64,000 nt of DNA from NCBI GenBank assembly GCA_023205875.1, contig CP060759.1, forward strand, positions 1,090,374-1,154,373, given 5' to 3'. The stretch comes from Chloropicon primus (lineage: Eukaryota > Chlorophyta > Chloropicophyceae > Chloropicales > Chloropicaceae). How positions within the stretch are numbered: the first letter of the stretch is position 1; every line of letters starts with the position of its first letter. Shown piece after piece: positions 9,048 through 18,786 of the stretch. Position numbers and translations under genes: made by a program. The notes under the pieces are model-generated. The model searched no databases. It was given only the letters and a program-made list of their open reading frames with translations, and had not been told where the DNA came from.

Positions 9048-10946
9048 ATGGTACAGGCGGGTGGAGGGTTTACGACGAGGTCGAGGGTGGCCAGGGTAAC
9101 ACACTACAACGCCGTGCGCTTGGGGCGGCAACCAGGAAGGAACCACAGGAGAGGGGCGAGAATAACGGTCAGGAGAGCTTTGTACGAGCCCGAGCAGAGG
9201 ACCACCAGGGGGGAGAGGAACGACGACAAGCGGGACGGGGCTGGTGCGCGCGCCAAAGGGCAGAACAGGGTGCCTCACGTGAGGGAGGGGTTCATAGAGA
9301 GGAAGGACAAGGAGAACGGGATTCTGGCGCCTTCCGACGGGGGGCTGCTGAGGAAAACCAAGAGACGCACGAGATTTTGCGCCGAGGCTCCGTTTCCGTA
9401 CCAGGAGACGGACTTGTACGGTGACGAGATGGTGGCCAGCGAGGACGTGGAGAAGGTCTTCCAGGGCGCGGAGGCGGGGATCGACAAGTACTTGGCGCTC
9501 AGGGCTTTGCACGCCAAAGACCCGAGGGGCTACTATCGCCTGCTCGTGGAGCACACCGAGGAGGTCCTGCCGTTCATCTACACGCCGACCGTGGGAGAGG
9601 CGTGCCAAAAGTACTCGAAGCTCAATATCCAGACCACAGGCCTTTACCTGTCCCTCGCGGACAGGGGCAGGATCCTCGACAAGCTGAGGAGCTGGAAGCA
9701 CGGGGACAAGGTGAGCGCGATCGTCGTGACGGATGGGGAGCGCATCCTTGGGCTGGGGGACCTCGGCGCCGGCGGCATGGGCATCAGCGAGGGGAAAATC
9801 CAGCTGTACACGGCCGCGGCCGGGGTGAACCCGGACTCCTGCCTTCCGATCTGCCTGGACGTCGGAACGAATCGCGAGTCTCTGCTGGAGGACCCCGACT
9901 ACATCGGAATGAGGCAGAAGAGGCCCACCGGCATCCCTTACTACTCCTTCCTGGACGAGTTCATCCAGGCTCTCAAGGCCTGGAGGCCCCACTTGCTCCT
10001 CCAGTTCGAGGACTTTGGCAATCACACCGCCTTCGTCCTCCTGAACAAGTACCGAAATCAGCTGTGCTGCTTCAACGACGACATCCAGGGCACGGCCGCC
10101 ATCACCCTGGCCGGCATTCTTGGGGCGCTGCGCCTCAAGAGCGGGGGCCTGACGGACCAGAAGATCCTGTTTCACGGCGCCGGGGAGGCTGGGGTCGGCT
10201 GCGGAGAGCTCATCGCTCTGGCGCTCAACGTTTGGCACGGCGTGCCCCTCCCAGAGGCGAGGAAGCGCATCCTCTTCATGGACTCCAAGGGGCTGGTCTG
10301 CAAGCAGAGAGTTGCCAAGCTCCAGGACCACAAGATTCCCTTCGCACACGACTTAGACTACGCCCCTGACCTCCTCACCGCGGTCAAGCTGCACAAGCCG
10401 ACCGTGCTCGTCGGGGTCTCCACCCAGAAGGGCGCCTTCTCCGAGGAGGTGATCAGAGCGATGTGCGACAACTGCAACAGGCCGGTCATCTTCCCCTTGT
10501 CGAATCCAACCAGCAAGTCGGAGTGCACCTACCAGGAGGCCTTCGAGGCCTCCGAGGGCAAGGTCATCTTCGCCAGCGGTAGTCCCTTCGACCCTCTCAC
10601 CATGAGGGACGGACAGACGTTTTACCCGGCCCAGGCCAACAACGCTTACATCTTCCCAGCGGTGGGCCACGCCGCGATCCTGTGCAAGGCCAAGTGCATC
10701 CCAGACGAAGTCTTCCTGGAGGCGGCAAAGTGCCTCTCCGGTCTCTCCTCGGACCGGGACTTGGTCAAGGGGAAGCTCTTCCCATCCTTCTCGGAAATCA
10801 GGGAAGTCTCCGCTACGATCACGGCCCACTTGTGTAAGTACATCTGCGAGCAAGGCTTGGGAGAAGCGCCAGAAGGCCTGGAGGGGTCGGATTTCTCTGC
10901 CTGGTTGAGCTACGCGCGAGAGCAAATGTACGAGGTTCGTGGTTGA
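9048..10946 (+). CDS. Malic enzyme (NAD(P)-dependent)
   Basis: From the ATG at 9048 the protein has 632 residues. It oxidatively decarboxylates malate to pyruvate. Visible landmarks are the YTPTVGEACQKYS block (~residue 177), GLGDLGAGGMGI (~235), the metal/substrate block CFNDDIQGTAA (~342), the dinucleotide fold GAGEAGVGCGEL (~377) and SNPTSKSECT (~485). The first ~85 residues are rich in Arg and Ser, lack acidic runs and look like a plastid or mitochondrial transit peptide. In-frame ATGs also exist at 8943 and 8802, giving up to 714 residues. I prefer 9048 because the upstream part reads like a pyrimidine-rich leader. Plant NADP-malic enzymes are around 580-650 residues. The cofactor (NAD or NADP) is not decided here. 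Confidence 0.92.
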   Translation: MVQAGGGFTTRSRVARVTHYNAVRLGRQPGRNHRRGARITVRRALYEPEQRTTRGERNDDKRDGAGARAKGQNRVPHVREGFIERKDKENGILAPSDGGLLRKTKRRTRFCAEAPFPYQETDLYGDEMVASEDVEKVFQGAEAGIDKYLALRALHAKDPRGYYRLLVEHTEEVLPFIYTPTVGEACQKYSKLNIQTTGLYLSLADRGRILDKLRSWKHGDKVSAIVVTDGERILGLGDLGAGGMGISEGKIQLYTAAAGVNPDSCLPICLDVGTNRESLLEDPDYIGMRQKRPTGIPYYSFLDEFIQALKAWRPHLLLQFEDFGNHTAFVLLNKYRNQLCCFNDDIQGTAAITLAGILGALRLKSGGLTDQKILFHGAGEAGVGCGELIALALNVWHGVPLPEARKRILFMDSKGLVCKQRVAKLQDHKIPFAHDLDYAPDLLTAVKLHKPTVLVGVSTQKGAFSEEVIRAMCDNCNRPVIFPLSNPTSKSECTYQEAFEASEGKVIFASGSPFDPLTMRDGQTFYPAQANNAYIFPAVGHAAILCKAKCIPDEVFLEAAKCLSGLSSDRDLVKGKLFPSFSEIREVSATITAHLCKYICEQGLGEAPEGLEGSDFSAWLSYAREQMYEVRG

Positions 10947-11072
10947 GTCCTCACCAACGACTTTTTGTTAAAGTTATTATCCAAAAATAATAGAATTGGG
11001 AGATCCTCACTTTTTTATTAGAAGGCAAAAAAGCACAACGCACTCACAACAACACCCCCCAAGCGGTGCAAA

Positions 11073-12737
11073 TCAGGCTTTCTTCGCTTCGCTCCACACG
11101 AGATGGTCGCCCAGCGTGGTCTTGTGAATGATCATAGGCCTCTTCGTGGCCTCTGCAGGCGTCGCAAAAGCCATGGCATTCGAGGTCTGGTACGCCTTGG
11201 AGCCCTTCCTGCTTGCGGAGCTCATGGGCACTTGACTCTTTTGCCTCAACCCCCCGTTGGCCCTCATTCCCAATCTGTTCAAGTCCTTGGTCGGGGAGAC
11301 CAGGGAGGCTGGGTTGTACACGTCCTGGCTGTGGGAGGCGTACACCTGCCCGTCCGTCGTCATGGTGTGGTTCAGCTTCACCGTGCTCCTCAGGTTTTCC
11401 TGCCTCGTCTTGGGCTTGATCTCGACCTTGGATTTGATGTACTCCGAGGCCACGTCCTTGAGCTCCTGCTTTACCCTCTCCATCCGCTTCTTTGTGTGCT
11501 GCTTCTCCTTCTCTGCAAACGTCAGGTTCACCCTAGAACTCGTCCTCGCCCACTGGAATCGATCGTTGGACTTGCCACCCGCATCAAGTTGAACGAACAT
11601 GTCGTTCATCGTGGTGTCGTACTTTCCCTTGGGCAGCTGCCCCGGGACCCAAGTAGACCTCGTCCTCTTGTGCTCTGGTATCTGGTGAGCTTGCACCTGG
11701 TAGAGGGGAAGAGCATCACCGGAGGCCGTCCCGTAATTCCTGGTCCGGTCGACCAACTCCCCAGGCTTGCCCACGAAGGCAAAAGTTCCCGCAGGACCCT
11801 CGAAGAGCTGCTCGCTCGCCTTCACGGGCTCCTTAATAGGCTTCTTTCCCCATTTCCACGGCTCCTTCTCCTCCTTCTCCTTGGTTTTCGCGGCGTCCTT
11901 GCCTCCCATGATAGGGGCAAACTCACTCAGCTCCTTGTGAGATTTGTTCCACTTCTTCCTGCCCAGCTCCTTGGTCGGGTGGACCAGAGCCTCGTTCGTG
12001 TGATCAGGGTACACGCTGCCCGTGTGCGTCTTCATGTTGGCCCAAGTCACGTTGTTCGCTTTGTTCTCTAGGTCAACAGTGGAGCTCGTCCTGTTCCAAC
12101 TGAAGCGGTCCGTGGCCTTCCTGTCCGCCTTGCTCACCTTGTCGTGCAAGTCCTCGTACGAAGTGTTGAACTTTCGCCTCCCCCGACCGAACTGGACCTT
12201 GCTGTCTGTCGTCTGAGGCAGCTTGGTCGGCGGGTATATCGTCTTAGGGTCCTCGTACTTGACGTTGTTGAAGATATCCGCTGCCTTCTCCTTGCTCGCG
12301 TCGATGAGGGATATCTTGGAGGCGAGCTGCTGCTGCTGCTTTGCCTTGGAGACCGTCGAGGGGTTCACCTCGTCCAGGCTCACGTCCTCGAAGTTCTGCG
12401 TGTAATGCGTGTCGTACTCCGCGCCCTCGCCTCCGAGGTCCACCTCCGATTGAGTCCTGTGCCACCTGTGCCTCCTGTCGTTCACGCGGTCCGTGTAAGG
12501 CGTCCAGCTCGACTTGGTCAGCGTGTTGTACTGGGTCTTGTTCTTCGGAACTCTGTTGAAGATCTTTTTCGCACGCAGGGCCTTGTGAACCTCCTTGGAG
12601 AAACCAATGGGTTTGCCGAAGGCATCCACCTGCGCGCCGGAAACCCCGACGGTCGCCGCCTTTCTCAAGGTTTCCGCCGCGGAGAACCACGCCTCCCTCC
12701 TCTGAGGGTCGTTCTCGTCCACTTCAATCTTCGTCAT
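11073..12737 (-). CDS. Repeat protein with RxxWxRTxSxVDL motifs, unknown
   Basis: This 554-residue, charged, mostly non-hydrophobic protein has no signal peptide or membrane segment. Three divergent copies of one motif are spaced along it: RWHRTQSEVDL (~residue 91), RFSWNRTSSTVDL (~211) and RFQWARTSSRVNL (~394). Each is preceded 10-25 residues earlier by a Tyr/Phe-(D/N)-Thr element (YNTLTKS, FNTSYED, YDTTMND). A second motif, (H/S)PTK(E/D)L, recurs at HPTKELGR and SPTKDLNR. There is a Gln run (QQQQ) near residue 135 and a Lys/Glu-rich stretch in the middle. I recognise no family. Short aromatic repeats with TxS cores in soluble proteins often bind filaments, so a cytoskeletal or microtubule-associated role is a guess. 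The start ATG at 12737 is the first in frame. Confidence 0.7.
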   Translation of the reverse strand: MTKIEVDENDPQRREAWFSAAETLRKAATVGVSGAQVDAFGKPIGFSKEVHKALRAKKIFNRVPKNKTQYNTLTKSSWTPYTDRVNDRRHRWHRTQSEVDLGGEGAEYDTHYTQNFEDVSLDEVNPSTVSKAKQQQQLASKISLIDASKEKAADIFNNVKYEDPKTIYPPTKLPQTTDSKVQFGRGRRKFNTSYEDLHDKVSKADRKATDRFSWNRTSSTVDLENKANNVTWANMKTHTGSVYPDHTNEALVHPTKELGRKKWNKSHKELSEFAPIMGGKDAAKTKEKEEKEPWKWGKKPIKEPVKASEQLFEGPAGTFAFVGKPGELVDRTRNYGTASGDALPLYQVQAHQIPEHKRTRSTWVPGQLPKGKYDTTMNDMFVQLDAGGKSNDRFQWARTSSRVNLTFAEKEKQHTKKRMERVKQELKDVASEYIKSKVEIKPKTRQENLRSTVKLNHTMTTDGQVYASHSQDVYNPASLVSPTKDLNRLGMRANGGLRQKSQVPMSSASRKGSKAYQTSNAMAFATPAEATKRPMIIHKTTLGDHLVWSEAKKA

Positions 12738-13696
12738 CTTCCCCCCGTCCTTTTCTTTTCACCAATTCACTGCCTCTTCACTTCTTCCTCTCTCTCGTTC
12801 TGGTCCTATCAATACATCCTCCCCAGCCTTTTCCTCCTTGCGCAGAGCAAGTTTCTAATCTTTGAAGCGAACAAGGCTCCCGTCTCGTGTGTTGTGTTTC
12901 CCCTCCGTCTGTGCTCGTCCCCTTCCCTCCCTCCCTCTCTCTCTCGTCCTCGTTCTCCTCGTGCCTCGTGTCTCGCTCGGTCACCTCACCGTTGGACCCC
13001 CGTACGTATGGCATTGCCCCCTTCCCCCCTTGGTCAAACCAGTCGGATCTCATTCGGATCTCCAAGAGGGCCCAAGATCAACAGAGAGACAGAGAGACAG
13101 AGGAGGCAATGCAAGGCAAGGCAAGGCAAGGCTTGGGGGCATCACCGCGAGTTCTGGGGCCCAAGGGGGTGATCCCAATCATACGAAAGGTTGTGGAGTG
13201 TCCCTCCTTCTCCTCGCCAGGGCCAGGGCGTTTCTGAGGAAGACAATGCATTCATGGCAGTCGTACGAAGGAAACTCTGGAGCTGAGGTGGGAGACGAAG
13301 CATGCGACAGGAAAACTCTGGACCCCTCGCGACGATCCTCCGCTTCGCCAGCCCCACATGCGATGGACGACGCGATGATCCACGATTCTCGTTCGATTCT
13401 GATTCTTCTGCAGCAAGAGAGGGACAGGGGAGGAACGAGGGAAGGGGTCCGCACCTCCAAAGGCCTTTGGAGGAAGAGCGGGGCCGTGGAGCCCATGCAG
13501 GCCTCAAGGGGAGTCCACTCGTTCGTCACGGCCCGTGGCGCCGGCCGCGTGCTCAGAGTTGTCTTCATATATATATAAAGTCAATCGATTCATATTCTAA
13601 GTGTACATATTTCTACCAAGGCTTGTTTCGCGCCTCTTCTTGCTCGGGGTTCTGGACGTCCGCGTGGCTGCATTGGTTCCTTCCCGGCTCATATAA
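12738..13696. other. 960-bp intergenic stretch, no gene seen
   Basis: It lies between two genes on the minus strand. It holds pyrimidine tracts near 12900-12970, a GACAGAGA run (~13083-13100), a short AAGGC repeat (13112-13131) and an AT run (13567-13577). Frames on both strands start at non-ATG codons or are low-complexity. Confidence 0.4.
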
Positions 13697-14179
13697 CTAA
13701 AGGGAGTGAATCAATATGTGGCCGACGGGGGCGTCCACCATGCTCCCTGACTCCCTGTCCTTCATGTCCTTCACTTCCATGCCGTCCACGTCGACCATGT
13801 CCTGGTCTAATGTCAATGCTGTTCTGTTGCGGCCGACCTCCTTGTTCCTGTCCCCGGCCCTCCCAGACCCAGGGGCGACGTCGTCCCTCAAGTGATGGCT
13901 GTCGAGCCGCCTCCTGGGCGTGCGAATTCGGAGCTTGGGGCTGGGACTCGTCTCGTCCTCCGAGGAGCCGCGACTGTTCAGTTGTCGGGACAGCAAGCTC
14001 GTGCCCTTTGCCGAGAGCTCGCCGCTGTTCACTCTCCTATGCACCACGCCCGAAGGCCCGGACGGTGCGAGGGCGACCTCAAAGCCGCAAATCTGGGTGC
14101 TGGCGCCGCTCCGGCTCGAGTCTGGTGTCGACACCTGCGACGACGCCCTCGTTTCTCCCTTGTACTCCTCGAACGACAT
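13697..14179 (-). CDS. Small hydrophilic protein, probably disordered
   Basis: The protein has 160 residues from the ATG at 14179 (MSFEEYKGETRASSQ). It is rich in Ser, Arg, Asp and Gly, with no hydrophobic core, no signal peptide and no Cys pattern. It contains basic Ser-Pro/Thr-Pro sites (SPSPKLRIRTPRRR) that look like kinase targets, and a C-terminal acidic patch (DQDMVDVDGMEVKDMKDRE). I recognise no family. The open frame, an ATG at the expected distance from a divergent promoter shared with CSE1, and the low repetition argue for a gene, but it could be a chance frame. Confidence 0.45.
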   Translation of the reverse strand: MSFEEYKGETRASSQVSTPDSSRSGASTQICGFEVALAPSGPSGVVHRRVNSGELSAKGTSLLSRQLNSRGSSEDETSPSPKLRIRTPRRRLDSHHLRDDVAPGSGRAGDRNKEVGRNRTALTLDQDMVDVDGMEVKDMKDRESGSMVDAPVGHILIHSL

Positions 14180-14210
14180 GGTTCAAAGTTCTCGCTTCCC
14201 TCCCCTTTGT

Positions 14211-14250
14211 CTCTCTTCGTGTCTCTTCGTGTCTCTTCGTGTCTCTTCGT
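14211..14250. repeat. 10-bp tandem repeat GTCTCTTCGT, 4 copies
   Basis: Four units, the first with one mismatch, start ~30 bp upstream of the start codon of the minus-strand small protein. Confidence 0.85.
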
Positions 14251-14577
14251 AGGGCGGCTTCACCGCTCCCTCTCTTGCAAGAGTGTCTCCCTTCGTTGGT
14301 GCCTCATACTCTATAGACTACTCCCGCCACCCCCCGCCGACTCCGTTGCACGCGCCAGTCCCTTGGTTGTTGTCTCCGGTCCCGGTGTAGCGGTCGTGCG
14401 CCAAGGCCAAGCCTTGGTCTGTGCGTACCTTATCTACGGTGGTCTCGGTGTTGCAAGTGGTGCGTTGTTGCTCACGTTTGTTCTTCCCGATGGACACGGC
14501 CCTTCTGTCCTGTGTCCTGGGCTGGGAGACCGAGACCGAGGCCTTGGCCAAAGGGCTATTCTCCTAATGGACTCCAG

Positions 14578-14654
14578 GAGGGAGAGGAAGAGGGAGATGA
14601 AGAGGAAGAGGGAGAGGAAGAGGAAGAGGAAGAGGAAGAGGAAGAGGAAGAGGA
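14578..14654. repeat. GGAAGA hexamer run
   Basis: Interrupted GAGGAA/GGAAGA microsatellite in the divergent promoter region. Confidence 0.85.
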
Positions 14655-15185
14655 AGTTTACAACAACACAACAACACAGGTGTAGTGTAGTGTTGGCCGT
14701 GCTGACGTCGAGGAAAACAAAGAAACCAACCAACCAAGGCCTATCTCGAGGAGGAGGAGATCAAAGAAGGGGACAACAGAAGGACAACTCAACTCGTAAC
14801 TCGTTTCTACGACGAAGACAGCCAAGAGAAACGCATCTTGGTTGTCACAACAACACGGGTTGGGCACCGTCAGCTCCTCAGAGAGAGCTGCGGCCGACAA
14901 TCCTCTCTCGCTTTGGCGGGAGCTGGGTTGCATTTAAATTCACCCTTCTGTGGCATTGGGCTATATACTTTCCAAGAGCGGCCACGTGCGTTCGAGTTCG
15001 TCCTGTTCCCTTCTCCTCTCCCCTGCTCCCCTTCTCCCCTGCTCCTGTCCCAAAGCGGAAGTTTAAGTGTTCGAGTGTTTGCACTCCGGGAGGTGATCCT
15101 CTTTCAAGCAAGCAGCAACAGATCGAAAGGAGAGGAGAGAGGAGAGGAGAGAGAAGGAGAGGATCCCTTCCTCACCACCATCATC

Positions 15186-18100
15186 ATGGCGACGCAGGAA
15201 ATCGTAGCGGCGCTCACGCAGTCCCAGTCCCACCTTCCGGTAAGAGGCCTCGAGGACTCCACCACGAAGCGTAAAAAAACTGACGAAAGAAAAACCTCCG
15301 CCTTCTCCTTCCCTCCTTGTTGTTTGTTGTTGTGATCTGGCTCTTTCTCTGTCCGACAGGGTCCTCGGAAAGAAGCCGAGAATTACCTGAAGAGCGCCGG
15401 GCAAAATGCGGGGTACGCGTCCGCACTGATCAACGTGCTCCTGGCTCAGGGGCTCGACCTCGCGGTGCAGCAAGCGGCCGCGGTGGCCTTCAAGAACCAT
15501 GTAAAGTACCACTGGGAGCCCAAGGACGACAACCCCTTCAACGAGGCCTTGATCCCCATAGCGGAGGAGGAGAAGGCGCAGATCAAGACGCACCTGATTA
15601 CCCTGATGCTGGGCTCGTCCAGGAACGTCCAGCTGCAGCTCAGCGAGGCCCTCACGATCATATGCTCGACGGACTTTCCAGAAAAGTGGCAGAACCTCAT
15701 CCCGGAGTTGGTGTCCAAGTTTCAGTCCCAGGACCAGAACATCCTGAACGGGGTGCTGCAGACCGCCGGGTCGATCTTCAAGCGGTACAGGAACCAGTAC
15801 AAGTCCCAGGAGCTTTACAAGGAGCTCAAATACGTGCTGGACAACTTCGTGGGCACCTCGGAGGGCCCCAAGCCTTTTTTGGACCTCTTCAAGCGCACGG
15901 TAGCCTTGGTCGAGGCGAGCCAGAACGACGTCAACTCGCTCAAGCTGGCCTTCCAGAACTTGTACACCATCCTCCGGATCTACTTCTCCCTCCACTCCCA
16001 GGAGCTGCCGGAGGTGTTTGAGGACACCATGGACGAGTGGATGGGCGAATTCCACAAGTTCCTGAATTACGAGAACGCCGCGCTGGAGTCCGCCACGGAC
16101 GAGGAGAGCATCCTCACCAGGGTGAAGGCCGCGATCTGCGAGAACGTTAATGTATACATAGAAAAGAACGAGGAAGAGTTCGAAAAGTATCTGCAGACTT
16201 TTGCTACAGATATCTGGGGGCTGCTCCTCAAGGTAGGCGCGCAGACCAACAAGGACAAGTTGACCACGACGGCGATTAGGTTTTTGACCACCGTGGCCAA
16301 GAGCGTGCACCACAAGCTCTTCGAGGATGACAACACAATGAAGCAGATCTGCGAAGGCGTCGTGATACCGAATCTGAGAATGAGGGAGGACGAGGAGGAG
16401 CTTTTCGAGATGAACTTCATCGAGTACATCCGCAGGGACATGGAAGGCAGCGATAGCGACACGAGGAGGAGGAGTGCCTGCGAGCTGGTCAAGAGCCTCA
16501 CGGAGAAGTTTCCAGATAAGCTGACGGCCCTGTGCTCGCAGTACATCAGCGTGCTTGTGCAGGAGTACAGCACGAACCCTCAGGCCAACTGGAAGTCCAA
16601 GGACTGCGCCATGTACCTCATCATGGCCTTGACGGTCAGAGGAAAGACGGCGGCATCAGGCGCAACGAGCACGAACCAGCTGGTCAACATCGGCCAGTTC
16701 TTCCAGGAGCACGTGGTCCCGGAGCTGCAGTCGGGGAAGGACACCCTTCCCGTCCTCAAAGCGGACTGCTTGAAGTTCATCATCACTTTCAGGTCTCAGC
16801 TGCCAAAGGACACGTGCATCGCGCTCTTCCCCAGCATCATTAACCTGCTGATGGCCGAGTCCAACGTAGTGCACTCTTACGCCGCGACCTGCGTGGAGAG
16901 GATGCTGGCCTTGAAGGAATCCGGCAAGGCGCGCTTCCAGGAGGAGGAGCTCCTTCAATTCATACAGACGCTGCTCACAAGCTTGTTCCATGGCATGGAG
17001 CAGCCAGAGTCCGAGGAGAATGAGTACCTCGCAAAGTGCTTCATGAGAATTGTGAGCTTCTTTGGCCCAAAAATCGGTGCGCTGACGACCGAGTGCATGA
17101 AGCACGGGTGCGCCAAGCTGGAGAGGATCTGCAGAAACCCCACCAACTCCAACTTCAACCACTACATGTTTGAGACCGTGGCTGCGCTCATCAAGAGCAG
17201 CGTGGAGGGGAACCTGAACAACCTGAGTCAGTACGAGCAGTTCCTGTTCCCAGTCTTCCAGATTGTGCTCGTGGAGGACTTGGAGGACTTCGCGCCCTAC
17301 ATCTTCCAGATCCTGTCGCAATTGATCGAGGTATACACCCCTCCACTGCCGGCGGTGTACACCCAGATCTTCCCCCCTCTCCTCAACCCGGTGATGTGGG
17401 AGCGATCGGGTAACGTCCCTGCCTTGGTCCGCTTGCTCCAAGCCTACCTGCAGAAGCAGCAAGTGACGGGCGACCAGCTCCAGGGGGTTCTAGGCGTCTT
17501 CCAGAAGCTGATAGCATCGAAGGCTCTCGACCACCAGGGGTTCTACATCCTGAACGCGCTCGTGGAAAGCCTGCCGAGTAGTGCACTGGGGCCCTACCTG
17601 ACGAACATCTGGAGCCTCCTCTGTCAAAGGCTGCAGACCTCGTCTACGCCAAAGTACACCAAGCACTTTCTGATATTCCTTGCCATGTTCATCGACAAGC
17701 ACGGTGTTTCGGTTGTCATGAACAGCATAGATTCGCTGCAGCAAGGGCTTTTCGGCATGCTCCTTCAGCAGGTGCTTATGCCCAACTTCTCCGCTGTCAA
17801 GGGTGATGTGGAGTCGAAGCTTTGCGCCGTGGCCTTGACGAAGATACTCTGCGACTGTCCCACCATACTTAGCGACACGGCGACCTGGGGGCAGCTCCTG
17901 AGCATCTTGGTTTCTTACATTGAGGGCGTCACCGTGAACGACGGGGACGAAGGCTCAGGTTTCGACATGGATGCGATGGTGGGCTACTCGGCTGCTTACG
18001 CCCAGCTGCACCATGCTCAGAAGAAGGAGGTCGATCCTCTGCCGAACATCTCAGATGTCAGGGCGTACCTCGCACAGTCCCTGTCCAAGCTCTCCCACAC

Positions 18101-18197
18101 GCACCCTCTGGCCACCACGGTCTCTCAGGTCCTCAGCAGCGAGTCGCAAAACACTTTGAGGTCCTACTTGTCGGCGGTCAACGCCACTTTGAACTGA
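15186..18197 (+). CDS. CSE1: Exportin-2 (CSE1/CAS)
   Basis: Exon 1 (15186-15239, 18 codons) and exon 2 (15360-18197) are joined across a 120-bp GTAAGA...GACAG intron in phase 0. The product has 963 residues, matching CSE1/CAS (~960-970). CSE1 recycles importin-alpha from nucleus to cytoplasm with Ran-GTP. It is recognised from the N-terminal importin-beta-type region (FKNHVKYHWEPKDD, then LSEALTIICSTDFPEKWQNL), the characteristic DEEELFEMNFIEYIRRDMEG block, DTRRRSACELVKSL, and the C-terminal ATTVSQVLSSESQNTLRSYL. The whole protein is helical HEAT-repeat sequence. The short first exon followed by a long one is the usual layout in this window. It is convergent with the short DUF2322-like gene. 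Confidence 0.93.
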
Positions 18198-18292
18198 AGA
18201 TAAGTAAGTAATAACACTGATACTATATAAAAAAAGTCGGCTTCCACCTTCGCGAGACCACCCAAGTACGGCGTCCACACCCGCAGGGTCGT

Positions 18293-18673
18293 CTACGAGA
18301 CCGTGATCTTGTACGGCCCCTCGCCTTCGAGGACGCCCAGCAAGATATCGATGTTGGGATGAGAGCTCGGGACCTCCCTCGCCTCCGCTACGAACTCGTC
18401 GTACACTTCCAGACCCCACATTGCCGCCTCCACGTCCACGGCCCCCCCGAACTTCCTCGACATCTCGGCATAGATTCTCACCGACGCGAGCTTGCCTGGT
18501 TTCGCCTCGATGGTGTGAAAAATCTCCTCCCTCTCGTTGAAGAGCGCAACCTTCTTGACGTGCGCGTACTCCGGTATCGCGCTGAGGTTCTCCTTCAGTC
18601 CGCGGGCCACATGTCTCGACCTCTGTCGTCCCCTGGCCGGACACCTCACCCCACTCGACGTCGACATCATCAT
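18293..18673 (-). CDS. Short protein resembling DUF2322
   Basis: The protein has 126 residues from the first of three consecutive ATGs (18673, 18670, 18667). After a basic N-terminal ~25 residues comes a compact domain. It contains VKKVALFNEREEIFHTIEAKPGKLASVRIYAEM, a GGAVDVEAAMWGLEVYDEF helix, and a C-terminal SSHPNIDILLGVLEGEGPYKITV. The pattern GLExYxE...A...P..HPNID.L recalls from memory the small bacterial family DUF2322; I cannot check it here. If correct, a bacterial-type gene sits in this alga, perhaps with the basic N-terminus acting as an organelle signal. Its stop is 95 bp from the CSE1 stop, and its start lies just downstream of COG4 on the same strand. Confidence 0.6.
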   Translation of the reverse strand: MMMSTSSGVRCPARGRQRSRHVARGLKENLSAIPEYAHVKKVALFNEREEIFHTIEAKPGKLASVRIYAEMSRKFGGAVDVEAAMWGLEVYDEFVAEAREVPSSHPNIDILLGVLEGEGPYKITVS

Positions 18674-18786
18674 CTTCCTTCTAACGAGATCTAGATCTCT
18701 GTCGCACAAGAGCGACACATGGTGGTTGGTTGCCTATTCTATCTGTTATAACTTATTGCCTTTACATGAATTCGATGATGGGCTGG

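Larger units (their letters stand above)
14180..15185. promoter_or_regulatory. Divergent promoter region of small protein and CSE1
   Basis: About 1 kb. It carries a 10-bp repeat (14211-14250), a GA-rich GGAAGA hexamer run (14578-14654) and a TATA-like TATATAC at about 14961, some 225 bp before the CSE1 ATG. The long open frame crossing it is low-complexity and rejected. Confidence 0.4.

Noticed and set aside
13892-15274. 460-codon plus-strand frame across the CSE1 promoter region
   Set aside because: It runs through GA-rich microsatellite (Arg/Lys repeats) and overlaps CSE1 exon 1 in a wrong frame.
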